NCBI GenBank assembly: GCA_001437625.1
Contig: LIAL01000066.1
Span: forward strand, 1 to 6,071
DNA: 6,071 nt
Source: Nitrosopumilus sp. BACL13 MAG-121220-bin23
Lineage (GTDB): Archaea; Thermoproteota; Nitrososphaeria; Nitrososphaerales; Nitrosopumilaceae
Direction of reading: 5' to 3'
Under the pieces are notes generated by a model, which was not told the origin of the DNA, ran no database searches, and saw only the letters and a list, made by a program, of their open reading frames with translations. The position numbers were made by a program, and so were the translations under genes. The number at the start of each line of letters is the position of its first letter. Position 1 is the first letter of the stretch. Below, piece by piece: positions 1 to 6,071 of the stretch.

Positions 1-17
1 TTAAAATTAATTAATTT

Positions 18-917
18 TTATTTAATTTCAACTTCTAAAAGATCTCTTGCAGTAATGACTGAATTATGAATTTTTCCTGCTTCAATTTGGTGTCCAACTT
101 CATCTTTATATCTTGCAGAAAAATGTGTTAAAATTAAATTTTTTACATTTGCATTTTTTGCTAATTCAGCAGCTTGTTTTGCTGTTGAATGACACGTATC
201 TTGTGCTTTTTGTTTTTCTTCATCAAGAAATGTTGAATCAAATACCAAGTAATCACATTCATTGAAAAATAATTCTAATTCTTTTGTTGGCATTGTATCA
301 CCTGAAATTCCTATTTTTTTTCCTGGACGTTTTATGCCTAATACTTGTTCAGGTCTAATTGTTTTTCCATTATTACTTACTTCTTCTCCATTTTGTAATT
401 TATTCCATAATTCGCCTTCTGGTATGCCTAATTCTTTTGCTTTTTCAACATTAAATCTTCCTGGTTTATCTTTTTCTTCAAACAAATATGAAAATGCAGT
501 TATTGAATGGTTTGCTTTAGCTGCATGAATTAAAAATTTATTATTTTCATATATTTTACCTTCATTAACAATTGTAATTAAAATAGAAAATGGTAAACTA
601 AAATTTAATATTTTAATATTAGCTGCAAGAAATTCATCAATTCCTTTAGGACCAAAAATTTCTAAAGATTCTGTTCTATTTTGCATTGACATTGTTTGTA
701 ATAACCCCAAAATCCCTACACAATGATCTCCATGCAAATGTGTTACAAACAACTTCATTTTTTTATTCCATCCTAAACCTGATTTCATATATGAAATCTG
801 TGCAGCTTCACCTGCATCAAACATCATAATTTCACCTTCTTTTTCTAAACATATACAAGATAATCCTCTTTTTTCTGTAGGTTGTGCAGCTGATGTTCCT
901 AAAAATACTAGTTTCAT
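18..917 (-). CDS. rnz: Ribonuclease Z (tRNA 3'-end endonuclease)
   Basis: This is a metallo-beta-lactamase-fold endonuclease of 299 residues, the usual size of short-form RNase Z. The family cuts precursor tRNA just after the discriminator base so that CCA can be added; it acts in the cytoplasm. The N-terminus has the GTSAAQPT strand-loop and an FDAGE(A)AQ motif (33-40). The zinc signature THLHGDH gives H60, H62, D64 and H65. Further likely ligands are H137 in ANHSITAFSY, D207 in GISGDT and H265 in LTHFSARY, with the HST motif at 243-245. The segment at about 164-180 (GIPEGELWNKLQNGEEV) fits the region before the family's conserved GKxI stretch. Its ATG shares four bases (ATGA) with the stop of the upstream methyltransferase gene, which supports both the start and translational coupling; no Shine-Dalgarno sequence precedes it. 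All expected metal ligands are present, so it should be active. Other beta-lactamase-fold hydrolases are unlikely because of the HSTxxQAA and HFSxRY signatures. Confidence 0.95.
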   Translation of the reverse strand: MKLVFLGTSAAQPTEKRGLSCICLEKEGEIMMFDAGEAAQISYMKSGLGWNKKMKLFVTHLHGDHCVGILGLLQTMSMQNRTESLEIFGPKGIDEFLAANIKILNFSLPFSILITIVNEGKIYENNKFLIHAAKANHSITAFSYLFEEKDKPGRFNVEKAKELGIPEGELWNKLQNGEEVSNNGKTIRPEQVLGIKRPGKKIGISGDTMPTKELELFFNECDYLVFDSTFLDEEKQKAQDTCHSTAKQAAELAKNANVKNLILTHFSARYKDEVGHQIEAGKIHNSVITARDLLEVEIK

Positions 918-1861
918 TTAATTAAAATAGTTCTTGTGAGACTTTTATGCCTATAGATCTGATACTTTTTCAGTCCTTTTAATTTCATTTTAGGATCTAA
1001 TTCTTTTTTATACATTATAGCAATTTTCTTATGTTTGGGAATAATTGAGATAAATTTTCTTAAAATTTCTTCAGGTTTTTCTGATGCTTTTGAAGATCTA
1101 CCATATGGTAAATCCGTAACAATTCCATCAAAATCATTTGATATTTTTACTAATTCTTGAAAATCTGATTTTAAAATTTTTGATTTGTAATTATTAATTT
1201 CAAGATTTTCTTTAGAAATTTTACACATTTTTTCATCAAAATCTATTCCAATTGCATTGATGCCCATTGACTCTGATTCAAGTAATGTTGTGCCTGTGCC
1301 ACAAAATGGATCACATACAGTTTGCCCTTTTTTCAATCCAATTAAATTTATCATAGCTCTTGTCAATTTCCAATCTAATTCATGAGGATATTTTTTACTT
1401 TTTTTAGGGCGTTTTCTATCTTCATTTTTTTCTGAAAAACCAAAAAAATTTTCTTCATTTGTAAAAATTAGATATACTGTAATATCAGGATTTTCTAAAT
1501 CTACTTTTGCATGTGTAAATTTAGATATCATATCACCCATAGAACTCTCTAATTCTAGTACATTCAATTTATTTGATGATAAGTTAACTACTCTACACAC
1601 AAAACTTTTTGTATTTTTTAGAACCTGAAAATTCTCATCATCTAAAAATAATCCTGACATTTTTCTTAATATTTGTCCTGAAGTTTTTACAAATGTAGCA
1701 CGTTCTGTAATTTTATTCCAATTAGTTTTTGATTGAATCATTATTAGATTTGAAATTATTTTTATTTTACTAAATCTATCATACATTTTTACAATTGCTA
1801 CAACTTCATCAATTGCAAGTTCTAGATAATCTTTAGATAAAATAAAAAAACTTTCTGGCAT
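914..1861 (-). CDS. trmG10: tRNA (guanine10-N2)-methyltransferase, TrmG10/Trm11 type
   Basis: This 315-residue protein is a SAM-dependent RNA methyltransferase that probably forms N2-methyl- or N2,N2-dimethylguanosine at position 10 of tRNA. Residues 1-140 form a divergent N-terminal half, with a THUMP-like tRNA-binding region at about 80-135. A basic linker (149-157, RKRPKKSKK) leads to PHELDWKLTRAMINL (159-173), typical of the Trm11/TrmG10 group. The Rossmann domain follows: motif I VCDPFCGTGTT (182-192) for SAM, the acidic end of strand 2 in GIDFDE (205-210), and the catalytic motif TDLPYGR (249-255). The C-terminal HKSLTRTIL (305-313) is also a group hallmark. The usual family motif is DPPYG; the Leu at 251 is a small variation that keeps D250, P252 and Y253. 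The ATG overlaps the prs stop by one base (TAATG), and the stop overlaps the rnz ATG, so it lies mid-operon between prs and rnz. Being next to RNase Z fits a tRNA maturation role. Exact target base and mono- versus dimethylation are inferred from the family. Confidence 0.85.
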   Translation of the reverse strand: MPESFFILSKDYLELAIDEVVAIVKMYDRFSKIKIISNLIMIQSKTNWNKITERATFVKTSGQILRKMSGLFLDDENFQVLKNTKSFVCRVVNLSSNKLNVLELESSMGDMISKFTHAKVDLENPDITVYLIFTNEENFFGFSEKNEDRKRPKKSKKYPHELDWKLTRAMINLIGLKKGQTVCDPFCGTGTTLLESESMGINAIGIDFDEKMCKISKENLEINNYKSKILKSDFQELVKISNDFDGIVTDLPYGRSSKASEKPEEILRKFISIIPKHKKIAIMYKKELDPKMKLKGLKKYQIYRHKSLTRTILIK

Positions 1862-2739
1862 TACATTATTGCCTTTGCAATAGTTTTTGAAATATCTACT
1901 TTTGATGTTTTTCCTGGAATTGTATTTGTACTTATAATACTTGTAACTCCTGCTTTTTTTATTTTATTTTCAGCATCATTCATTAAAAGTGCATGTGTAC
2001 ATGCAACATAGATTTTTTTACATTTTTGTTTTTTAAGAAATTGTGTAGCTTTGATTATGCTACCACCCGTACTTATCATATCATCAACTAAAATTAAATC
2101 CCTATTTTTAACTTCAGTTAAATTTTTTGTTTTAATTTTTACTTTACCTGTTTTTCTATCTCTTGTTTTTTCTAATACAATATAATCTAAATTGAATTCT
2201 TTTGCAAATTCTTTTGCCCTTTCTTTTCCACCTTGATCTGGTGATACAACTAAAGGGTTTTTCAGGCTCAATTTCTTAAAATATTCAACAAGATCTGGAA
2301 TTGCAGTTACATTTTTTGTTTTGATCTTAAAATACTTTAATCCAATTAAACTATGGATATCTACAATAATTATTTTTGATGCCCCTGCACTCTTGAATAA
2401 TTTACCAAGTACTTTCATTGTAACAATCTCACCAGGTAAAAATTCTCTATCTTGTCTTGCATATCCCATATATGGAATTACAGCAATTACTTCTGATGAA
2501 TTTTCTTTAGCTTTAGTGATTAATGATAATGCTTGAACTAAGTTGGTATCTACAGGTGGATATATTGATTGTACAACAATTGATTTTTTTTTTGATAATT
2601 TTCCAATTAATGTTATTTTACTTTCACCATCAGGAAAAACTCTAATTTCTGATTTTACAAAATTTGCCTTTATTTTTTTTGATAATTCCTTTGCTAAATT
2701 TTCAGAAGACTTTCCTGAAATTACTGATAATTCACTCAA
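1861..2739 (-). CDS. prs: Ribose-phosphate diphosphokinase (PRPP synthetase)
   Basis: This cytoplasmic enzyme transfers pyrophosphate from ATP to ribose 5-phosphate, giving PRPP for purine, pyrimidine, histidine and tryptophan synthesis. At 292 residues it matches the short archaeal form rather than the roughly 310-residue bacterial one. Visible motifs in order are VFPDGES (34-40), PYMGYARQDREF (89-100) with the ATP-binding RQDR, catalytic-region H129 in VDIHS, SPDQGGKERA (166-175), the flexible-loop basic cluster EKTRDRKTGKV (190-200), and the PRPP-binding loop DDMISTGGS (219-227). All key elements are intact. The first codon appears to be TTG: the only in-frame codons upstream before the TAG at 2788-2790 include no ATG or GTG, and the SELSVISG start gives the normal first strand of the fold. 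Its stop overlaps the methyltransferase ATG (TAATG). It is the first gene of a three-gene overlapping unit and follows the channel gene by 48 bases on the same strand. Function is confident; the TTG start is likely but unproven. Confidence 0.94.
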   Translation of the reverse strand: MSELSVISGKSSENLAKELSKKIKANFVKSEIRVFPDGESKITLIGKLSKKKSIVVQSIYPPVDTNLVQALSLITKAKENSSEVIAVIPYMGYARQDREFLPGEIVTMKVLGKLFKSAGASKIIIVDIHSLIGLKYFKIKTKNVTAIPDLVEYFKKLSLKNPLVVSPDQGGKERAKEFAKEFNLDYIVLEKTRDRKTGKVKIKTKNLTEVKNRDLILVDDMISTGGSIIKATQFLKKQKCKKIYVACTHALLMNDAENKIKKAGVTSIISTNTIPGKTSKVDISKTIAKAIM

Positions 2740-2762
2740 TAAGAAAATATAATTTAAAGGGA

Positions 2763-2770
2763 TTCTTAAG
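2763..2770 (-). promoter_or_regulatory. Possible TATA box for leaderless prs transcript
   Basis: The minus-strand octamer CTTAAGAA is centred about 27 bases before the TTG start of prs, the spacing expected from an archaeal TATA box to a transcription start at or next to the start codon. It follows an A-rich stretch (CAAAA) that could be a BRE. A second A/T-rich candidate, TTTAAA at 2753-2758, is too close to the start codon for a transcript containing TTG. In an A+T-rich genome such matches arise by chance, so this is weak; prs could instead be read from the channel promoter. Confidence 0.22.
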
Positions 2771-2787
2771 TTTTGAGAATTTTTTTC

Positions 2788-4542
2788 CTATTCGTCGCCT
2801 TCTCCACGACCTATGTCGCCTAATCCGTACTCCTCAATTACTTTATTTCTAAATTCATCTTTTTCATCAATTTCATTTTGCTCTTTCTTTTCATCTCCTT
2901 GGTATACAGTTCTAATTGGCCATGGAATTCTAATATCATATTTTTTAAACTCTTCATACATTATCATTCTTAGATCTGTTTTTGTCTTAAATTGTGCTCC
3001 ATAATCTTTAACGTATAACCACATTGAGAAATCTAATGCAGAATCATTGAATTGATTAAATCTTACAACTGGTTGTGTAATATCTACATGTAGATCCTTA
3101 TCACATCCACAACTTGATTTATTTTCATCTAAAAATGAACATCTATTTTGTCTAATTAGGTGCCTTCCTTTACCATCTTTAATTTCAATCATGCCACGTT
3201 TTCCAATTTTTACTAAAATTGCTGCAACCTGTTTTGGATCATTAAGATATGAAACTCCTACAGTAACTACTGCTGGAACCAGTTTATTTTCTTTTGTATA
3301 ATTGATAATTTGTGCTGTTACTAATTGTCTTGTAGGAATTATTGCTACAGATTCATGTAATCCATCTCTGACATAGGTAACTCTAGGTGTAATTTTATGA
3401 ACATATCCATTATACCCTGATTCTAATTGAATTCTTTCACCTTCTTTGAAAATATTGTCTTTTCTAATCATCAAGTATGCAAAGTAATTCTGCATTGTTT
3501 CTTGCAATGCTAAACCAATACCAATTGCAAGGCCACCTGTTGCAGTTGCTAGTACAAACAAATCTACTCCCCACCAAGATACAATTCCTAAAATTGTTGC
3601 AAGAAAAATTCCTACAGGTAAAATTTGTTTAAATGATTTAGGAATACCTTCTCTTTTTTTACGTGCATAACCTACTGGTCGAGAACTTGGAATTAATGGC
3701 TCAAAACCATTAATCCTCTTTTCCTCTCTCCAAATATCTATTGGAAATATTTCATCTGGTTTTGCACCGGGTTTTAATTTTCTTCCTGATTGATTATTTC
3801 CAGTAACACAACTGTTAAAATATTTTACATATTTTCCTCTTTCAGATTCTTTCCATTTTTCAAAAGGATTACTTGCTAATTTTTCATAACTTCCAATAGG
3901 ATTTCCTTTTGAAGTACGATATTGTTCTAATTGAGTAATTCCTTCTTTTGTTTTACAGAGATTCTTGAATTCATTATCAGTAAAATCTTCAGGTGCGATA
4001 GTTGGTGGAATCCATTTATATAATTTATAAAAAAGACCATTGTCATCTGAAAAACCTTGCATATCATACCAAACCTCAAAATCTTGTTTTTCAAGAATTG
4101 ATTTATCACGTTTTGTAAGCATTATTGGTATTAAATGAGAAATTGTATATCCAATAACTAGAATATTAAAAGTATTGAGAATTTTTGCAAAAGTTTTTTC
4201 AGGAGTTAATTCTATTGTAGAAATATTTGAATCCTGTTCAAATAATTCTGAAGTTTGAATATATGCATTAGTGGATGAAATTAGAGCAATCGCAAAAAAT
4301 GGTAATACTGCGTTTTGTACAAATTTTGATAAATGTGGTCTAGTGTAAAATATTTTTTTTGATTTTATCAGTGATGAGAATGTTCTATACGCAGCAGATA
4401 TCATAACAATTCCAATTATCATTATGATGAAAGCTAACTGAAGTGATTCTGATGAAGCTAATAATTGTGAAACTGTTTCAAATTCTCCAACTGAAATTTG
4501 TGAAATATCTCCTTCGCTCATAATTTGTCTTCCTATTTTCAT
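2788..4542 (-). CDS. MscS-family mechanosensitive ion channel with large insertion
   Basis: This 584-residue membrane protein resembles the small-conductance mechanosensitive channel, which opens under membrane tension to release solutes on hypo-osmotic shock. E. coli MscS has 286 residues and three helices; this has five predicted helices, at about 34-51, 77-94, 121-141, 305-325 and 327-358. The last is the pore helix, rich in Gly and Ala (ATGGLAIGIGLALQE). The MscS beta domain follows (KEGERIQL, GYVHKITPR, then IIPTRQLVTAQIINYT at 401-416, where the usual IPN is IPT). An alpha/beta domain ends in YDIRIPWPIRTV (535-546), then a charged tail with an acidic end. Charges place the N-terminus outside, and residues 142-304, a soluble insertion of unknown function, in the cytoplasm. 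C468, C478 and C480 cluster inside the C-terminal domain. The ATG at 4542 gives the longest form; an ATG seven codons in (4521) has AGGAAG 7 bases before it and may be the real start. It is divergent from a KamA-family gene. The family is certain; gating and solute are unknown. Confidence 0.9.
   Translation of the reverse strand: MKIGRQIMSEGDISQISVGEFETVSQLLASSESLQLAFIIMIIGIVMISAAYRTFSSLIKSKKIFYTRPHLSKFVQNAVLPFFAIALISSTNAYIQTSELFEQDSNISTIELTPEKTFAKILNTFNILVIGYTISHLIPIMLTKRDKSILEKQDFEVWYDMQGFSDDNGLFYKLYKWIPPTIAPEDFTDNEFKNLCKTKEGITQLEQYRTSKGNPIGSYEKLASNPFEKWKESERGKYVKYFNSCVTGNNQSGRKLKPGAKPDEIFPIDIWREEKRINGFEPLIPSSRPVGYARKKREGIPKSFKQILPVGIFLATILGIVSWWGVDLFVLATATGGLAIGIGLALQETMQNYFAYLMIRKDNIFKEGERIQLESGYNGYVHKITPRVTYVRDGLHESVAIIPTRQLVTAQIINYTKENKLVPAVVTVGVSYLNDPKQVAAILVKIGKRGMIEIKDGKGRHLIRQNRCSFLDENKSSCGCDKDLHVDITQPVVRFNQFNDSALDFSMWLYVKDYGAQFKTKTDLRMIMYEEFKKYDIRIPWPIRTVYQGDEKKEQNEIDEKDEFRNKVIEEYGLGDIGRGEGDE
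4529..4534 (-). promoter_or_regulatory. Possible ribosome binding site for the shorter channel start
   Basis: On the minus strand AGGAAG lies 7 bases before the in-frame ATG at 4521-4519 (Met8 of the long form). It could pair with the CCUCCU end of 16S rRNA. It is the best-placed Shine-Dalgarno-like sequence in the window and favours starting the channel at Met8, which would also remove two basic residues from an N-terminus predicted to lie outside the cell. If the mRNA is leaderless from 4542, the site is incidental. Confidence 0.35.
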
Positions 4543-4615
4543 TTATTTTCTAGAATAAAATGTTAAGCCATTTTGGTTATTTTTCAAAAAAAATGATATA
4601 TTTTTTAATTATTTT
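4543..4615. promoter_or_regulatory. Divergent intergenic promoter region
   Basis: These 73 bases lie between the start codons of the channel gene (minus) and the KamA-family gene (plus), so both promoters must be here or slightly inside the genes. It is almost all A and T. The hexamer GATATA/TATATC at 4595-4600, flanked by A and T runs, is the most TATA-like element on either strand. It sits only about 18 bases before the plus-strand ATG at 4616, closer than the usual 26 for a leaderless start. On the minus strand, CTTAAC at 4562-4567 is about 23 bases before the long channel start. Neither gene's first ATG has a Shine-Dalgarno sequence, which fits leaderless or short-leader mRNAs. No operator palindrome of convincing length was seen. 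The presence of promoters is inferred from gene arrangement; exact boxes are uncertain. Confidence 0.5.
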
Positions 4616-6031
4616 ATGCCTAAAATTACTGCAACCTTTAACAAGGGTTACACTACTAATTATGAAATGACATATCAAAAATCCATTTGGACTGGTACAC
4701 CTTCTATGAAATCATACACATTATCTAATTTTCGCCAAATTCCACAAATTCAACAACTTTCTGAAGAAAAACAATTTGAAATGGAAGTTGTAGGTAATGT
4801 TTTACCATTTAAAGTAAATAATTATGTAATTGAAGAATTAATTAATTGGGATGATATTCCTAATGATCCTATTTTCATTTTAACATTTCCTCAAAAAGGA
4901 ATGTTGAAACCTAAACATTATGAACAAATGTCTACTGCATTAAAAAATAATGCTGATAAAAAAGAAATAGCAACTATTGCAAATGAAATTCGTTTACAAC
5001 TAAATCCACATCCTGCAGGTCAAATGGAACTTAATGTTCCAAAATTAAAAGATGGAACTAAATTATATGGAATGCAACACAAGTACAAAGAAACATGTCT
5101 TTTCTTTCCTAGTCAAAGTCAAACTTGCCATGCATATTGTAGCTTCTGTTTTAGATGGCCTCAATTTGTTGGCATGGATGAAATGAAATTTGCAATGCAA
5201 GAAGGTGAACAACTAGTTCAATATCTTAGAGAACATCCTGAAATTACTGATGTATTATTTACTGGTGGCGATCCAATGATAATGAAGGCAAAAATTTTCT
5301 CAAAATATGTGAATACTCTAATTGATGCGAATCTTCCAAATCTTAAAACTATTAGAATTGGAACAAAAGCACTTGCATATTGGCCTTACAAATTTCTAAC
5401 AGATTCAGATTCTCAAGAAATGTTAGAAATTTTCAAGAAAATTACTAGTAGTGGTTTACATCTTGCATTTATGGCTCACTTTAATCATCTAAATGAATTA
5501 TCAACAGATGCAGTCAAAGATGCAATTAAAGAAGTACGAAACACAGGCGCTGAAATTAGAACTCAATCACCTCTTTTAACACATATCAATGATGATGCAG
5601 AAATGTGGGCTAAAATGTGGACTAAACAAGTTCAATTGGGTTGTATTCCATATTACATGTTTGTAGTTCGAGATACAGGCGCACAACACTACTTTGGAAT
5701 TTCTCTAGTTAAAGCATATGATATTTTCAAAAAAGCATATTCTTCAGTTAGTGGATTAGCTAGAACAGTTAGAGGACCAAGTATGTCAGCAACACCAGGT
5801 AAAGTCCATGTACTTGGAATTGCAAATCTTAAAGATGAAAAAGTAATTGTTTTGAGATTTTTACAGGGTAGAAACCCTGATTGGGTACAAATTCCATTTT
5901 TTGCAAAATATGATGAAAATGCAATTTGGTTAGATGATTTGAAACCAGCATTAACTGATAAATTTTTCTTTCAAGATGAAATGGATGATATCAAACAAAT
6001 TAATCCAATTGAAGATTATCCTGAATCATAA
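4616..6031 (+). CDS. KamA-family radical SAM amino acid 2,3-aminomutase
   Basis: This 471-residue protein belongs to the lysine 2,3-aminomutase family, which uses a [4Fe-4S] cluster, SAM and PLP to move an alpha-amino group to the beta carbon. The cluster motif is CHAYCSFC, giving C171, C175 and C178. R180, two residues after the last Cys, matches the carboxylate-binding Arg of clostridial KamA. TGGDP (216-220) is the SAM-amino-group motif. LARTVRGPSMSATPGKV (381-397) carries K396, the likely PLP lysine. PYYMFVVRDTGAQHYF (345-360) matches the KamA segment PYYxxxxDLxxGxxHF, but Arg352 stands where KamA has the lysine-binding Asp; the second Asp, before the PLP lysine, is also not evident. The C-terminal zinc Cys trio of clostridial KamA is absent. 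The substrate may therefore not be lysine. EpmB-like and glutamate 2,3-aminomutase-like roles are alternatives. The N-terminal 150 residues are less recognisable. It is divergent from the MscS-like channel. No Shine-Dalgarno sequence precedes the ATG. The family is confident; the reaction is not. Confidence 0.88.
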   Translation: MPKITATFNKGYTTNYEMTYQKSIWTGTPSMKSYTLSNFRQIPQIQQLSEEKQFEMEVVGNVLPFKVNNYVIEELINWDDIPNDPIFILTFPQKGMLKPKHYEQMSTALKNNADKKEIATIANEIRLQLNPHPAGQMELNVPKLKDGTKLYGMQHKYKETCLFFPSQSQTCHAYCSFCFRWPQFVGMDEMKFAMQEGEQLVQYLREHPEITDVLFTGGDPMIMKAKIFSKYVNTLIDANLPNLKTIRIGTKALAYWPYKFLTDSDSQEMLEIFKKITSSGLHLAFMAHFNHLNELSTDAVKDAIKEVRNTGAEIRTQSPLLTHINDDAEMWAKMWTKQVQLGCIPYYMFVVRDTGAQHYFGISLVKAYDIFKKAYSSVSGLARTVRGPSMSATPGKVHVLGIANLKDEKVIVLRFLQGRNPDWVQIPFFAKYDENAIWLDDLKPALTDKFFFQDEMDDIKQINPIEDYPES

Positions 6032-6071
6032 TTTTTATCTGACTTTCTTGAGATCTATTCTGAATTAAAAT
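6032..6071. other. Downstream flank of the aminomutase gene
   Basis: After the TAA stop there is a TTTTT run at 6032-6036, which could act as a simple archaeal U-tract terminator, but it is short and has no hairpin. The remaining bases to the window end hold no recognisable gene or site. Confidence 0.25.

Noticed and set aside
1..17. The short palindrome TTAATTAA and neighbouring T runs after rnz as a terminator.
   Set aside because: The stem is only A-T pairs and the window ends there; a U-tract terminator is possible but cannot be judged.
262..528. Plus-strand open frame of 88 codons inside rnz.
   Set aside because: It is antisense to strongly conserved RNase Z sequence, and its translation has no recognisable domain or upstream signal.
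2762..2786. A 7-bp hairpin (ATTCTTA, 5-base loop, TGAGAAT) followed by seven T residues on the plus strand, resembling an intrinsic terminator.
   Set aside because: No plus-strand gene ends here; both flanking genes run on the minus strand, where the T run would come before the hairpin. It also includes a G-T pair and is likely by chance in A+T-rich DNA.
2737..2790. The channel's TAG stop is in the same frame as prs with no other stop for 16 codons, so readthrough would give a channel-PRPP synthetase fusion.
   Set aside because: One chance in three for frame, and a short gap without stops is unremarkable. Stop-codon readthrough or pyrrolysine use is not supported by anything in the window.
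2321..3004. Several plus-strand open frames of 62-71 codons opposite prs and the channel gene.
   Set aside because: They are shadows of conserved minus-strand genes, with low-complexity hydrophobic Phe/Ile/Leu-rich translations typical of reversed A+T-rich coding DNA.
3927..4109. Minus-strand open frame of 60 codons inside the channel gene in another frame.
   Set aside because: It overlaps the channel's soluble insertion, whose own frame continues intact to conserved MscS sequence; no frameshift is needed.

Overview
The window is a compact, strongly A+T-rich, gene-dense archaeal chromosome segment. The protein set and style point to an ammonia-oxidising thaumarchaeon (Nitrososphaerota) of the Nitrosopumilus/Nitrosarchaeum type. 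The evidence is an archaeal-type tRNA G10 methyltransferase with a THUMP-like N-terminus, a short archaeal PRPP synthetase, an archaeal/bacterial short-form RNase Z, stop/start overlaps between genes, and mostly no Shine-Dalgarno sequences. The genus is an inference; no rRNA or marker gene is present to settle it.

Layout. Positions 18-2739 hold three tightly linked genes on the minus strand, read right to left: prs (PRPP synthetase), then a TrmG10/Trm11-type tRNA guanine-N2 methyltransferase, then rnz (tRNA 3'-end endonuclease). They overlap by 1 base (TAATG) and 4 bases (ATGA), so they are almost certainly one transcription unit. The two downstream genes both act on tRNA; prs supplies PRPP for nucleotide and some amino acid biosynthesis. 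Upstream on the same strand, after 48 bases, is a large MscS-family mechanosensitive channel (2788-4542) with five predicted membrane helices, a roughly 160-residue soluble insertion before the pore pair, and a small Cys cluster in the C-terminal cytoplasmic domain.

A 73-base, A+T-rich intergenic region (4543-4615) separates the channel from a divergent plus-strand gene, a KamA-family radical SAM/PLP amino acid 2,3-aminomutase (4616-6031). By my motif-level alignment it keeps the cluster, carboxylate-binding Arg and PLP Lys, but lacks the acidic residues that read the lysine side chain in true lysine 2,3-aminomutase, so lysine may not be its substrate. A channel that vents solutes, divergent from an enzyme family that makes beta-amino acid osmolytes in other archaea, suggests an osmoadaptation pair; this is the most interesting hypothesis here, but it is unproven.

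No tRNA, rRNA, CRISPR array, insertion sequence or long repeat was seen. There is no gene-free stretch over 300 bases: gaps are 17, 48, 73 and 40 bases. I see no convincing wholly new system.
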